NCBI RefSeq assembly: GCF_014529535.1
Contig: NW_023503313.1
Location: 1,694,081 to 1,758,080 of the forward strand
Length of the DNA stretch: 64,000 bases
From: Bradysia coprophila
Lineage: Eukaryota > Arthropoda > Insecta > Diptera > Sciaridae
Reading direction: 5' to 3'
Positions within the stretch are counted from its first letter, which is position 1. Every line of letters begins with the position of its first letter. Under the pieces are notes generated by a model. That model was not told the DNA's origin. It saw nothing but the letters and a program-made list of their open reading frames with translations, and did no database searches. The position numbers were made by a program, and so were the translations under genes. This document shows positions 47,701 to 60,857 of this stretch, in pieces.

Positions 47701-50700
47701 TTAATGAAATCTGTTGTCCGTATGCACGTACTAAAAAATTACTTGTCGAAATATGATAAGAATAATATAAAATATAGAGAACAACTTTGTATAGATACAT
47801 GTTTCGTGTTCCATGCCTAGCTGTTCCTGTTAATATAGAGTTTGGAATAATTTTCTCTCTTAAAAAACGTCGGGTTTTCTGTTTGGACGAAGGAATTGTA
47901 ATTTCAGTATCGTTTCCGTTGAGAGAATGTTTTAATAATTATTTAAGGGATGAAGCATATTTTAAGGTGAGGTAGTCGTAGTACATTCGTCTTTGAATCA
48001 ATTCACAATCAGTCTTTTAACTTTAGATAATTTTTTTTTTTCATTTTCGTAAAATAAGAATTTGCGTTAAATAGATTTCAGGGACTATTAGGGGCCATTC
48101 ACAAGTTACGCACGCTCTTAAGGGGGGAGGGGGTTTGACAAAAGCGTACGCTTCATACGTTTGTGAAATTTTCTCCATACATTTTCGCGTGCAAGGGGGG
48201 AGGGGGGTCTGAAATTTCGAATTTGGTGCGTGCGTAATTTGTGAATGGCCCCTTAGAACCAAAAAAGTAAAACTGTTGAATCATCCGGTGGTCAGGATGT
48301 CAAATATAACGGCGTATAATTCACACTAATTCGTAATTCATTTTTGCTTGAGAATCAACGAACATTGAGCATTTCGACTAAAGTTATTTATTCAATGTTC
48401 ATGTTAGTCTTTAGGGAATGCGTATTTAAATGAAATTGTCGTTTATATCATTACCAACGACAAAGAATCATGTTTCTATGCCATAATAAAAATGAATCGG
48501 AATTTAATTTCAAGATTAAATACACTTGCTAAGGCAAAATTCTTTAATAGCTATTTTCATAATAAGGTAGTAAATGGGATTGTTTTGCGCACTAGATGTG
48601 AGAACACATCGTGTGCGCAAAACCCCCATTTACTACCGTGTTGGGAACAAGGTTTTATCTCCTGTAATGTCATAATCACCATAAAAAACAAATTTCAAAA
48701 ATCAAACTGAAACATAAACACGCCATGACGCCGTCACCCATTCATATTCCCCACAAATAAAACACACATCTAGTATACTGTCAAGAATTTGTCAATTTTC
48801 AGTGAATAAATGAGAAATTATCGAAGTTTTGCGTGAATAAATGTGAAATTATCGAAGTTAGCCGTGCACAAATGAGAAATTATCGAAATTTTCAGTTAAT
48901 AAACGTACGTTCTGTGAATGACGTGTTTAAATCTAGCTCATTTTGATTCTAAAAGTGACACTCAAATTGTGAATATTATGACATTACAGGAGATAAAGCC
49001 ATTTGTAGATTGGATACCTGCGATCCACCAAGGGATGAGTAATTAATATTGCTTCAAATATTTCTTCCTCCAAAATTCAAGACGCAGTTGGTTTCACAAT
49101 GTAAGCTTAACGTATGGAATTTCAAACAAGGTTTTCACTTTCCTACAAGAATGTCATTAGTCGAAAGAATTCTTATTCAAATTTCTAACGATTCGATAGT
49201 AACGATCATGCCGTAATTATTTCTGCGTAAAAAGTGAAGAAAAGGCCCCATGCAGTCCCCCGTTAAACTATTTCGATTTTTTTTTTCGATCGAATTGTTT
49301 GTCCGGTTTGATGTTTACAATGTGTAAATAAAATTTTTGCTGATGGAATGATGGAACCGTAGAGAAAATGAAACAACAACTGGGTTTAAGATTAGGAAAA
49401 TAATTAATAGAAATCGACATCCTGTGATTTTTTTATCGAAATAGTGGAAATTAATCGACAGGAGTTTATTTTCAATATTGAAAAGAATTATATGCAACGG
49501 TCTCACACTACGAATGTTTATGTTTGTATCCGCCAAAGGTACATTTTCTTTTAGCCACTACAGCTATAATATAAAATATAGTACTTCATTCGTTGTCAAT
49601 AACATATTATGACTTGTCGTTAATTCGTAGAACTAGCCATTAAATGAATAAATCATTTGAACCAACCTTCCGTTCGAATTCTCATTAGCGAATGAAATTC
49701 CTGAATTGTACATGTTACGCTTTGCTATACATTCGGCATTGTAAAACGTGACAATAAAGAGGAAATTGACAGAAAGCCATTCCCATCGAAGAAAATTTAG
49801 ATCAAATCATAACCCTTCTTCAATATTGCATTAAGATATGGAGGGAGATTGATTTTTCGTTTGCTTTCACACTTTTTCGATTTTCTTATTACGTTTTGTC
49901 GACTGGAAGCTATATCTGCTACATCATGCAACGTAACCTGTTTTATGCTATTACCTGTTATCAAAAGATTTCACAAATAAACGGCAAGTTCAGACTTATA
50001 TCAACTAAAGAAACAGATCCGATAGTAAGACCGCTGATGTGTTTGCAGTCTGTGAAAAGCTAATTAAAGCTTAACTTAGTTTAGAGTTTGATGTTTGTTT
50101 GGTTTTTTTTTTGTCAGGCACTCAAAGAAAATAGAGCGTTCAGCATTCATTGTCACTGGTCCATAAAGAAAAGTTGATGTAGCTGAAGTCACCCGACTTT
50201 TTGTACCCTCTAAATTCATATAACTTCTCCTATTTTAAGGAACTTTATTTCAACAACGTCAACAATATTTAGTTGATAACAGGGTAAGCAGTAGAAACAA
50301 ATTGTCGTCCACTACGCGTAATGTCAAAAGTTTGAATGTTTAAGTTGGTACCACCCAATGTAACTGGACACAATCCGTTTCGTCTTGCGTGGTAGCAAAC
50401 ATTGAAAATTGCCAGCTCAAATTCAGGACTTGTACCTATAAACAAACTAGAGATCGGCTTACAGAAGCCCCGCCAGTTGAAAATAGCTGAAATGCCCGAT
50501 GCTCTATTCTGTGAAAGAATTGGAAAAAAGAATTATATTTTATTACTAAGAAGAAATGTAATAGAGTTTTTCCATATTCTAGTACATTCTGTCATAAAAT
50601 TACTGCTGTCACTGCGCTTATTTTCATATGAACCAACTTCATATGGTGACATTTGTTCTGTAATGACACATGTGAAGTTAGTTCACATGAAAATAACGGA

Positions 50701-53700
50701 GAGATGAAAAGTTGGCGACTTTTCATCTCTCTGGAAAATAAACCGCAGAGAATGAAGTACTATGAAAAAGATGTGGTCTTAGGATAATCTTTTGAAAAAA
50801 ACACCCTTACCGCTGTTCCAACTCCACCAATAGTACCCTGGAAAGATCTGTGGCCGCGATAATTCAAAATACCACGTCTATTCTGATCATCAAACCAGAT
50901 CCATTGATGGGCTCCCATAATGCTTGAATCCCTTGTTTCAGCCATAAAAACATGCTCAAATCCATTACTTCCGAGAGCTCCAGTTCCTCTTGAATATAAA
51001 TCAAACCAATTTCGAACGAAATTTGCTCGACCACTGGGCAAACCATTTTGTTGCAAAAAGGTTTCAGCTCTTCGCATCACCGGTGTATTAAAAACGGCAT
51101 CAATGAACTCGTTCTGCTCTCTGGTCTGTGCTGCTGTGAATGTCTCGGCAATGTTTACGTCAGCACGGTAATGATTGAACAATGGCAAAAGTCTGGCGAT
51201 GGTTGGTCGGGAGTAAGCAGCGGTGTTTACTGTCATTAATCTATCTGAAGCTAGGCCAGGACAACCAGTTCCTCTGCCCTGCGCTGCAACGGTTATTATA
51301 TTGCGAACATTATTTTGATCAAGATTAAATAATTCTGCCCCAAGACTGCGAAGTTGGGCGTCTGTGACTAGAATCGAGTTGTTGGCTGCCAGAGAAGAAT
51401 TCTTTAGTTAATTTCATTAAATATCAGATTATCTAACTCTAGACTTTACCGTATTCATAGTCGATTGCAGCTGCTTCCAACTGTGCAATTGCGAGAGCGA
51501 GTATGACAAAAGCTATTGCCTTGATCATTTCGTCGACTTTATTTTACTAGCAACTGCGAAGTAACTGAAGACAATTTTTTTTGTCTGAGATTCAACTACC
51601 AACACTACAATCAATAATTCCTAATCATTGCTAAGATTCGTTGATAATGATAAAGTCGTTGAAAATGTCAGTAAAAAAAAAGATTCGCTGGATGTTTTTT
51701 GATTCCGTGGATTTGACTATCTTAAGGCTGATAATAGCAGTGATGAACTCGTGAAGTTCATGATAACAAAAAAAAATCATGACTTTTAACAAAGAATGTC
51801 TCTGTTTTATCATATGTAGTGTACGTATGGATTGTACAGAATATGTTTCTTCTTCACATTGCTATGGCACATTACACACCTCTAATACTAACCAATGTCG
51901 CACCACATGTAGTATCATCATTGAATGCATGCTCATCACGTATCACTGGTGATAAAAACGGGAAATTTTATATTTTGTTTCGAGGTTAAAGATGGTTGTG
52001 CAGGTGCTTTTATTGGCGCCGCTTTGCCTTTATGTAGTAATTTTGATTGATTGGCGAAAAATGAAAGTAGCGGAAAGGGAACCATTTTTACGTGCGAATA
52101 TATTCTAAAGCTTAAGTGGATTGTAATCAAGTACGCAAGCTTTTTGTGTTGTTAAGGTTAAAGCTAAAGTCTAATCCATGGATCAGAAATGGAAACAAAG
52201 AACATGGCGTTTTCTGCAGCGCTGAAAGAACTTATTCCTTTTGATAAAGTGATTATCCTGTTTTTCATTTGTAGGTCATAGGGTCTCAAATTCTTCAGGG
52301 CTTATTATTGGGAACTTAAATTATGAAAATTCAGTATAATTCTAATTCTAGTACAATTCTTTGGAATTTTTAGAATTTTTGAGAGTTTAAATTCCGTTTT
52401 TTTTACAAGACAAAGGCAGTTTGAAAAGCTTCACTTTTTTTACTCCTGTTCAGTCCTTGTTCCATTTCCTCCTTTCTCCGCTTTGTTGACAGTTTTTTTT
52501 ATAGAAAACCAACCTGCGAGTCGTATCTTCCAAAATTCTACGACACTGTTTCGCTGATAAGATTATATTTTCGGCACTATCTCCGAAGCCAGGTTAACCA
52601 GGAAAAAAAATATTGGAACATGACTTTCAAATAAATTAAAATATTTTTGGATTTTTTATTCTCTAGAAACTTTCTAGGCCCCTCACAACGTCAACCACTT
52701 AATGTATTCCTTTTCCGTGGCTATTGGTCAGCGACTGTTATCATATTGCAGCGGTTCACCGCTTGCATATGTTTTTACACGTCGACGGAAATTGCATTAT
52801 ATCGGTCATTCCGACGCGTCCGATCAATCGAGCAAGTCATATATCGTAAGCAAATTTGATTGAATAAATTTATTGTTAAGGACTTATCCTTGAGTTTCAT
52901 TTGACGGAGACTAACTCCGCAATATTATAGTTCATTCATACTATTACCGAGGGAAAAATACATAGAAAACATTTTTCTTGATTTTCATAGCTTCACATGT
53001 CACAGCTCTGTCGATGTAATTAATTTCTTATTCTCGTGCTGAAATTGTTGCGAAAATTTGAGACGAACATAAGTAAGTATTTCTAATCTGACATGCAAAG
53101 AAAAGCTAATCCATTCAGTTTGACATTGTCTCGGACATTGTATTTTATACAATTCGCTCGTGAATGGCTAATTCGTTGCTATGGAAAAATCCGACAACAT
53201 TTTTTTTTGATTCAATAATAAGGAGCAATAAAAATTAATTGTTCTATACTGGGGAATCAACGTTCATAATGGGAAGAACAAAATTTGTTTTCTTCTTCTT
53301 TTTCTTCATTGTTATTTTTAATACGCTGGATTAGATGTTTCCGAGATGCGTTTATTTATTTCTCGTATTGTACTGATATGGTGCGATATTGTAATGTTAA
53401 AATGTATATAGGTCTTTGTATCCATGCTATGTAGCAGCCTCTTTATACTCATGATAAAAAAAAAATTGGCATTCATAAAACGAAAAGCCGATCGAAGTCA
53501 AATAAAACATAATCCATTTAGGTTTCATATTCGGGCTTCCCGTCTTTATAATTTGGAATTTGTTGAAATAAACCAACGAAAATAACCACAGGGTAAAATG
53601 TAAATATTTATGTAAACTTATACCTCCTCGTCATGTTTTGTAGTTTAAATAGTACAAAGAAAATATGAAAAAATCATTGACTAAATGAGTTATGTTGCGT

Positions 53701-56700
53701 AATAATCGGATTTGAAAGAAGAATAAATCACCAAATATTAAAAGAAGAAAGAAGCATAAAGTTACTATCCCGGACTATTTTGAAGTTGAGTTAAGCATAT
53801 GGATACAGACCTTTTCTGGTAATAGTAGTTTATCACATTGGACAAGTAAACTAGTCATGACAGAATTAGTTTCAATGTGCGCAAATACTATATATCCAAC
53901 GAGTGCCGAAAATGTTCCGAAAATTCCTGAGTTTTTGTTTCTCTTAAATCTTAAAAAACAGTGGTGCTAATTCTTCGGGGGCGACGGGGCGAATACCACC
54001 CATGACAAACCAAGAATTCTATAAATTCGTAGGGTTTTCTAATATATGTGCTCTTTGCCCTCCACCTCATGGACCCCTTATGACGAAATCTAAATTCGGC
54101 GCCTCTGTTATAAATATCATTCAAATGAATTCGACTCAGTTCCAAAATATAAAAAACAACTAAAAAGGCCATAACCAACATAGGCACTTCTATTTATTGC
54201 TGTATTGCTTAAAATAGGACCTGGTGTGAGTATTTGTTAAAATAGCCGAACGAGGCGGAGTGAGTGGAATAATCTTTATATGAGATCACCAAATAGCGTA
54301 TTCACTCAGACAAGTATACTCGCGACTTACTTATATTGCTTACTTAAATACTGTAAGCAAACTGCAGCAACACCTGAATCAAGGGATGAACGCAAGTTAA
54401 CATGGCTTTACAGGGAATCTCTTTGTTATAGATTCTCTGGTTTATTGAATATTGTGGGATTAGACCGAAGAATGACCGAATAAAATAAGTATCGAGCAAA
54501 TACTGCACTACAAAATTTACATGCGAAATGGAGACCTAATCGATCGATGTTTTACATTTTTCGTAGTCTTGATAAAATTACTCAGAATAATTGAAAAACT
54601 GTTGATGTGGTAATTCTACAATATGGTTAACGACCATGTTCGATGTGTAAAAAATGTTAATTAACAGTAAAACACACTCGATATTGACAAGATTTTTTTC
54701 CTATGTGAGCTTTGTGCAATTAATCAAATGCAAAAAAGTTAGTTGTAATTTAGTGATTCAGCGATAATTAATGCTAAATCGCAGCCATAAAAACTGTTAA
54801 TGTTGCATGTGAACACTTTCCTTCTAACTTACCGTTGAGGGAATATATTCGAAAAACAATTCATTGAAAGAGCATAACTAATTGGTTGAAAAAACATATA
54901 TTTCGTAGATTAATTTCTTGTCAAGCATTTTTCTTGGTTTTATAATATTCGATGTAATTGAATGGTAACCATGACATAATTGTTAAATGAACTGGTTGTC
55001 ACACAGCTCAGAGGTGGATGATAATTTATTCGAATGCTAAACTTTTGTTGATTGATAAAATTTGAAGACATTTTGTGGTTAAAAAGATCTGATATCTGGT
55101 CAGGCGGCGCATTGCGCAAAGCGTTCTATGCCCAATCTGTGTATTGCATTTTTGATCTTGATTAAAGAAAAATACAAGTTTTACTCTAATCTAATCATGT
55201 CTATGCATTTCTGTTAAGGTTACGTCAGATAACGGTATTTTTAGGCAACTACTCTCGATGAACTTTCGCTGGTTATAGCGTTACAGTTTATTAAACGTGT
55301 AGAGTCTACATTGTAGACCACATATTTCGTTCAGCTCTCTATAACTACGTTGATTAAGGTAGCAAAAATGAAACGTAATCTTTGCATTTTACATGTAAAA
55401 TTAGAAATTAGCCAGCAGTGTATGATTCTACAAACGAACGAAGGAATAAGATTATATTATGACAGCATAAAAACGAAGTTGCATTAAACAAATGAACTAA
55501 TGGGATGTTATCTTTTGTCGTCTTAAATAACTAAAGAGATAATGATGGTTATGTGCAGTGCGCACAATTAGAAAATCGCATCAATTCGTATTAAACCGAA
55601 AATCCGTTTTTATCATTGTTCGACTATTTCATCCAATTTTTATTGACTAAAATATCGTGTCCCATTTCCTTCTACTTTATATTAAAGCAAACTATATCCA
55701 GAACCCATCAATAAAATGATTCGCAAAAGAAACTTTCTCTTGCAGCTATTTTCTTAAATTTATTGTCTCGTTCAACCTTATTAAACGAAAATAAATTCAA
55801 TTTCAGATTGGCGCTTATTGCTATGCTGAACTGGGCACTATGATCACTAAATCCGGTGCAGATTATGTAAGCATATCATTTACAGACCCGAACGAGCATT
55901 TATCGTTCACTAAAAACCATTTACTTCAACCGAAACAAAATATCTTACACTAGGCCTACATCATGGAAACGTTCGGTCCATTCATGGCATTTATTCGACT
56001 TTGGATTGAATGCATGATTGTGCGGCCTTGTTCGCAAGCAATTGTTGCGCTTACATTCAGTACCTATGTGATGAAACCATTTTTTCCCGATTGTACACCG
56101 CCAGAAGATTCAGCTAGAATGTTGGCCGTTTGTTGCATTTGTAAGGCAAATTCAGAATTTTTTTTAATGCGGACAGAGTAAATGAAAACATTGAATGGTT
56201 TCAGTGGTGCTAACATTTATAAACTGTTGGGACGTGAAATGGGCCACTCATGTCCAGGACATCTTCACCTATGCAAAATTACTTGCATTGTTTTTGATCA
56301 TTGGAGTGGGAGCTTATCTTTTATGCATGGGTAAGGATCCAAACTTTAAAATAATTCATTTTTGTCTGCTACAAACGGTAAGCATATCGTTATGTAATCA
56401 TTGAATCTGCTACTTCTTTTGTTTATCGCTATCGATTTGTTACGAATAGTCTTTTATTTCATTTGATAATCTTTTAGAAATGGCAGGTGTATTGCCGCAT
56501 TAGCAGGCGTCTGATAATACTTATTTTCTACGAAAAGTAGGATTTCCCTTTGTCTTTATTGCGAAAAACGTTGTATACAACTCGATGATTAGGCACTAGA
56601 TGTGTAGATTGTCGCTCGAGGCCGAGTGTGACAATACAGATAGTAAAGAAGCATTTGTCACTCGGTTGTATAAATAACTATTATGACATCGAGTGCGAAG

Positions 56701-59700
56701 TGTTTTATTAGGCTCTAGATGTGTAATTACATAATACACACAGTGAGCTTAATAAAGTACATCGTACCTAGATTCATACAACGTTTTATGCCACAGAGGC
56801 ATCACCGCAGGTCATTGTTTATTCACGAAGTTGCCTTCGATAACAGAGTAGTCGCTTCTCTCCAGGTACGCTAGCAAAAACTCATTTCTAGTTGACTACT
56901 CCGAAATATTTATTTCGGAATATTGCTGACACAGTTGTTTGTAATCATCGCATACATTGCATTCTATCTCGTCAAGGTCGTAGAAGTAAAAGTATCGAAT
57001 CCAGAAAAGTCTTACCAGCATTCGATTTCTTGTGCACGATGGCTAATGGTTTTGTTTATATCGTGTGGCAGCGTTTTCGATGCTAGTTCCACAACCTTAC
57101 ACTTGGATCGAAATTAATAGTAAGATTGCGGACATTCCGATTTTGTTGTAAGATCCATACTTTGGAATGCCATACAATCACATGAACTGCATATTACATG
57201 CATGCACTTTACGGTATAATCCAGAAGTTACGCTCTGCTATTATATTTGATAAACTAAAACAGAGAAATTGAATCAATTTACTTGATATAAATTATTGCT
57301 TATCTCCACATGGACAAACTGTACGTTAGAAATTGATCTGCTGCACAATATTGTGTGCATACAACTGATGTGCAGGGGCATTGAGGTTAACATATTAAAA
57401 TTCATTCGATTTCATATAGTAAACAAGTTAGTATAACTGAACGATAAGATCGTCTCTGTTTAGCAATTTTTGCTTCAGTAAACAGATTTACTATTTGAAC
57501 AAAAAAAAGTCGAAAAATCAATGCTAAATTTAGACTTTTTGCTTCAATAAACAAAAATTAAAATTCGTCCAATCGGAAATACAATTGACCGTTTAAATTT
57601 GAATGGTATCAGCAATCAGCATTGAAATAGCGAAATTACAATAAAAGTTTAATTGCTTAGCAAAAACATTTGTCAAAAAATATTGTCACTTAACACGTTG
57701 GACTTGATTTTACGCCAAATTCAACTGAATCGAATGTCAATCCATTATTGCGACCATTTCTACTTGGCACAATGTGATTTCTAAAAAAAATCGTTGCTCG
57801 AGTAAATTGTCTATTTTGTGATTAGTTTTTCATGGCACAAAAGACTTTGTAATTTCTTTGAACTTTTTTTTTTCTTTAACAACAAGAAAATGGAGATTTG
57901 GAATTTATTAGAGAATTGTTAGCACAAAATCTAAAATTAATTTCTGTTTTCAAACGGTATTAGTGCATGGCAATTTTTTTGGTAATTCTTTGCCCTAACT
58001 ACATTAACTACATTACGGTGAAGTTTCCACCAAAAATTGGTCGAATTAAGTTTGTCATTTTTTAGAATCGAGCAATTTTAAATCGCCCAAAATTTGGTTG
58101 AAATTTCACCGTAATCTTAACTACAGAGAAATAAACTCCCTCAAAATTATGCACTAATTTCTTGTGAGAAAATAAGGACGTAAATTTTGTTATTTTATCA
58201 CTCCACTTATTACACATGTGATAGTCACGTTATTATACACTGGCGTAATATAAGTGATGGCCACTCGCAAAGTAGCAAGGTCTTTGTGATTTTCAAAAAA
58301 TTGGAATTTAAACCCTGAGAAATGTGTAGCTGCCTCAAAATAAGGAGGGATCGGTCAAAAATAGTTTAAAAAAAGAGGAACTTCCGACATTGTCTAAAAA
58401 CATACGAACGTCGATATAAGAAAGTGGACAATGACAAAAAATATTTCTCAGCTGGAAACGCCATGAGATTTTTTACATGTCTATTTATGTTATAAACATC
58501 TCAATATTGTAGTTGTTAACTCATCGGTTTTCCACTACACGATTGAGTTGTCAGTATGAGGGAGGGTACAAAAATCAGTGAGTGCTGATCCTAAGACAAA
58601 GTTAAATATATTGTGGAGGTTCTGCCTTCGTCAGAAACAAAAAATGGAATAGAAACTTGGGCCATCTGTTGTGAGATACACGTTCTAACACAGAAGCTTG
58701 TGCTGAATTAGCAACAACTGAACATATCCAGCTGGTCGACAAAGACAATACCTTTGTATTGAAAACAATTCAAAGGCAAGCTACATACATACGTTGAGGT
58801 CATCTATGTGCGCACATAACACGTATGACTGTAGTAAACTCATTGTTTAGAATGGGTTTCACAACAGATGACCCGAGTTTCTATTCCATTTTATGGTTTT
58901 AACGAAGAAAGGTGGCGGTCGGCATCATGGCATACATGACATTACCTCCACACCATATTTACCTTGCCTAAAACTGCGACTACTTTCGCTCCTAGTACAT
59001 CATTGATGGCACGAGATTTGTTGCCTCAGCTTGGCACTTACAAATTAAAATATTTCAATTATAAAGGATTAGGGGGTTAGTAATTGACGAGAGTTTCTGA
59101 TTTCTCCATATGAAAATACATGCAAAATTCACAAAAAACTAGTAAACCACGAAACAGAAAATGTGTCGGTTTTCAAAATTCCGCGAGTGTACTAATTTTC
59201 TTGAAATTGTCTGTCCAATTGTAACGAACATTTGTAATAATTAATTCAGAGTATACAACACCATTTGCAACTTTTTCATGACTAATTTCTAGCTATAATT
59301 AATTACTGGCTTGAACTTGAACTCTGATAACGACATTCCGGTAAAAAAGATTGAGTGGGGAAATTCATGACAGACTTCAATCACTTTAGTTTTAAAATAT
59401 GGAAAGGGCATTGACGGTGCGTGACCCTTCAATGACCCCAATGAATAGTGTATCAAAAATTCCTGAGTAATTTTTTTTTCTTGTGACGGCAAACTGTAGC
59501 AAATGTTTGCCGTCACAAGAATTCTACAAGGAAATGACTTTTAGCCGTCGGATAAGACCAAACAATTTGAATCCAAATAATTCTATTCATTCCACTTGTA
59601 GAACGTATTGGACTGAAATGGTAGGATCTACTGACATTTCGTGAGGGACTATGAATGACCCTAATCTAGCTATTAAAGTTTACATTTCAATTTAGAATTG

Positions 59701-60857
59701 CCTTGATTCTAAAATATATTTTTTTAAATTTTTAGGAAATGTAAAATATTTCACATTTGAAAATACAAAAACGGAAGTAACATCACTGGCACTGTCATTT
59801 TATTCTGGCCTATTTGCATACAACGGATGGTAATATAATCGAAGAATCATTGGTACGCCAATCAAAATTGCCAACTAAAATAATTTTGATTTGAAGGAAC
59901 TACCTCAATTTTATAATCGAAGAGCTTCAAAACCCAGTAAAAAATTTACCTCGAGCCATTGCCATCTCTTGCACGTTAGTTACAGTTGTGTACGTGTTCG
60001 CAAATGTCTCGTTCTACACCATCTTGTCGCCGGACGAAGTTTTGGGAAGTTCAGCGGTTGCAGTTACATTCGCTGAACGAGCTTTTGGAATGTTTGCATG
60101 GACGATTCCAGGTATTCAAGAAAAAATGTTTTTCTTTGCATTACTAAGACTAAATGACCATTACAACTTGCAGTCTTTGTGGCTCTATCAACATTCGGTG
60201 CTGTCAACGGTATTTTATTAACGAGCTCTCGTCTATTTTATGCCGGAGCATGTGAAGGTCAAATGCCCGAAATTCTGACAATGATTCAAATAAATCGATA
60301 CACACCAACGCCAGCCGTTTTAGCCATGGCATTGCTCTCAATGCTTTACTTAACTGTATCCGATATATTTGCATTGATCAACTACGTTGGTTTCGCTACT
60401 TGGGTAAGATTATCACAACCATTGATTGAAAGCATTTTTCGTTACAAACGGTAATTTCAGTTGAGTATCGGTGTAGCGGTTCTGTGTTTGCCATGGCTAC
60501 GATGGGCCCAACCGAATCTTCCCAGACCGATCAGAGTTCCAATGGTATTTCCTATAATTTACTTACTGGCATCGTTGTTTGTCACTATTGTACCGATGTA
60601 CGCCAGTCCAGTGGAAACGGGCTATGGTGTTCTGATGATTTTGTCCAGTGTTCCTGTTTATGGCGTTTGTATTGCTTGGAAAAACAAGCCGAAATGGTTC
60701 AGACATGGCATGCGTGAGTGTTTCAATCCGATACAGTTGAGCCGTTTGTTGGCATTGAGTGATTTTACTGACTTTTTCTCTGGTTTCAGTTGCGTTGACG
60801 CGATTTTTACAAAAAATGTTAATGGTCCTTGGTAAGACTAAGAGTACCCAAGTGTAA
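44760..60857 (+). CDS. LAT-type amino-acid transporter light chain (SLC7A5/A8-like)
   Basis: Membrane exchanger for large neutral amino acids, of the light-chain type that pairs with a 4F2hc-like heavy chain at the cell surface; Drosophila relatives are minidiscs and JhI-21. Nine exons: 44760-44993, 55807-55866, 55954-56140, 56205-56330, 59736-59829, 59897-60111, 60174-60403, 60461-60713, 60790-60857. All junctions are GT/AG and phases agree; the product is 488 residues, normal for the family. The first helix carries GSIIGSGIF (residues 42-50), the substrate-binding glycine motif. Cys145 in [10 protein letters not shown] is the conserved cysteine that forms the disulfide to the heavy chain. 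Twelve membrane segments can be traced. The start codon at 44760 gives a hydrophilic N-tail; an in-frame upstream ATG at 44700 is less likely. Intron 1 is 10.8 kb and contains the EndoU gene. Confidence 0.93.
45583..45698. mobile_element. Degraded relative of the Harbinger-like MITE
   Basis: Inverted ends gccattcacaaattacgc (left) and gcgtaatttataaatgac (right) match the termini of the MITE at 48091-48252, but the outermost bases and target duplication have decayed. It lies in intron 1 of the transporter gene. Confidence 0.65.
47551..47670. repeat. Dispersed repeat, copy 2
   Basis: Carries two opposed copies of a tttattag/ctaataaag phrase followed by tacaacgttttatgccatag. The same terminal phrase occurs near 16575 and 56777. 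It looks like a small fold-back element family. Confidence 0.55.
48091..48252. mobile_element. PIF/Harbinger-like MITE (162 bp)
   Basis: Terminal inverted repeats of 25 bases with one mismatch start ggggccattcacaa. The element is flanked on both sides by the trinucleotide tta (48088-48090 and 48253-48255), matching the TWA target preference of PIF/Harbinger elements. The interior has runs of g (aggggggaggg) and no coding capacity. It lies in intron 1 of the transporter gene. Confidence 0.8.
48566..48637. repeat. Long hairpin (about 33-base arms)
   Basis: ggtagtaaatggg at the left pairs with cccatttactacc at the right, and gttttgcgcac with gtgcgcaaaac, leaving a loop of only a few bases. Similar in design to the hairpin at 62099-62171. 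Confidence 0.75.
48651..49000. mobile_element. Fold-back element with internal 33-base repeats
   Basis: Inverted ends ggttttatctcctgtaatgt and its complement near 48980-49000. Between them are three to four tandem units of about 33 bases containing gagaaattatcgaag (about 48790-48900). Non-coding; in intron 1 of the transporter gene, directly after the hairpin at 48566-48637. Confidence 0.65.
50269..51528 (-). CDS. Secreted EndoU-family endoribonuclease
   Basis: Relative of XendoU/EndoU, metal-assisted RNases that cut after uridine. Three minus-strand exons, 51528-51450, 51385-50811 and 50508-50269, have matching phases and give 297 residues. An N-terminal signal peptide ([19 protein letters not shown]) suggests secretion, so it may act on extracellular or dietary RNA, or on RNA in the secretory system. 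The catalytic set is present: His171 in NGFEHVF, His186 in GAHQW and Lys235 in FCKPISSLF, with spacing close to that of XendoU. The C-terminal GTSPEFELA and VTLGG motifs are also typical. It lies entirely inside the 10.8 kb first intron of the transporter gene, on the opposite strand. Intron 2 contains a perfect 13-base hairpin (agagatgaaaagt) near 50700-50730. Confidence 0.92.
52131..55806. other. Rest of transporter intron 1, no gene seen
   Basis: AT-rich intron DNA. Short reading frames occur by chance on both strands. No tRNA, element or further nested gene is recognised. Confidence 0.5.
56562..56792. mobile_element. Fold-back repeat, copy 3 of the dispersed family
   Basis: The left end (aaaaacgttgtatacaactc) and right end (tacaacgttttatgcc) are inverted copies. 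Inner arms also match (aggcactagatgtgta against tacacatctagagcct with one mismatch). It lies in intron 4 of the transporter gene. Related phrases occur near 16575 and 47635. Confidence 0.6.
58006..58124. repeat. Short palindromic repeat (about 119 bp)
   Basis: Inverted arms of about 35 bases with several mismatches (cattacggtgaagtttccac against the complement of gttgaaatttcaccgtaat). In intron 4 of the transporter gene. Confidence 0.6.
58590..58974. mobile_element. Fold-back element (about 385 bp)
   Basis: Inverted arms of about 100 bases with small gaps: cctaagacaaagttaaatat near the left end against its diverged complement near 58970, and aatggaatagaaact at about 58645 against agtttctattccatt at about 58878. 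In intron 4 of the transporter gene. No coding capacity. Confidence 0.65.
59479..59521. repeat. Perfect 17-base hairpin
   Basis: ttcttgtgacggcaaac and its exact complement are separated by nine bases. In intron 4 of the transporter gene, about 215 bases before exon 5. Confidence 0.8.

Noticed and set aside
52647-52859. 70-codon plus-strand frame in transporter intron 1 as an extra exon
   Set aside because: No suitable donor, and the transporter protein is complete and in phase without it.
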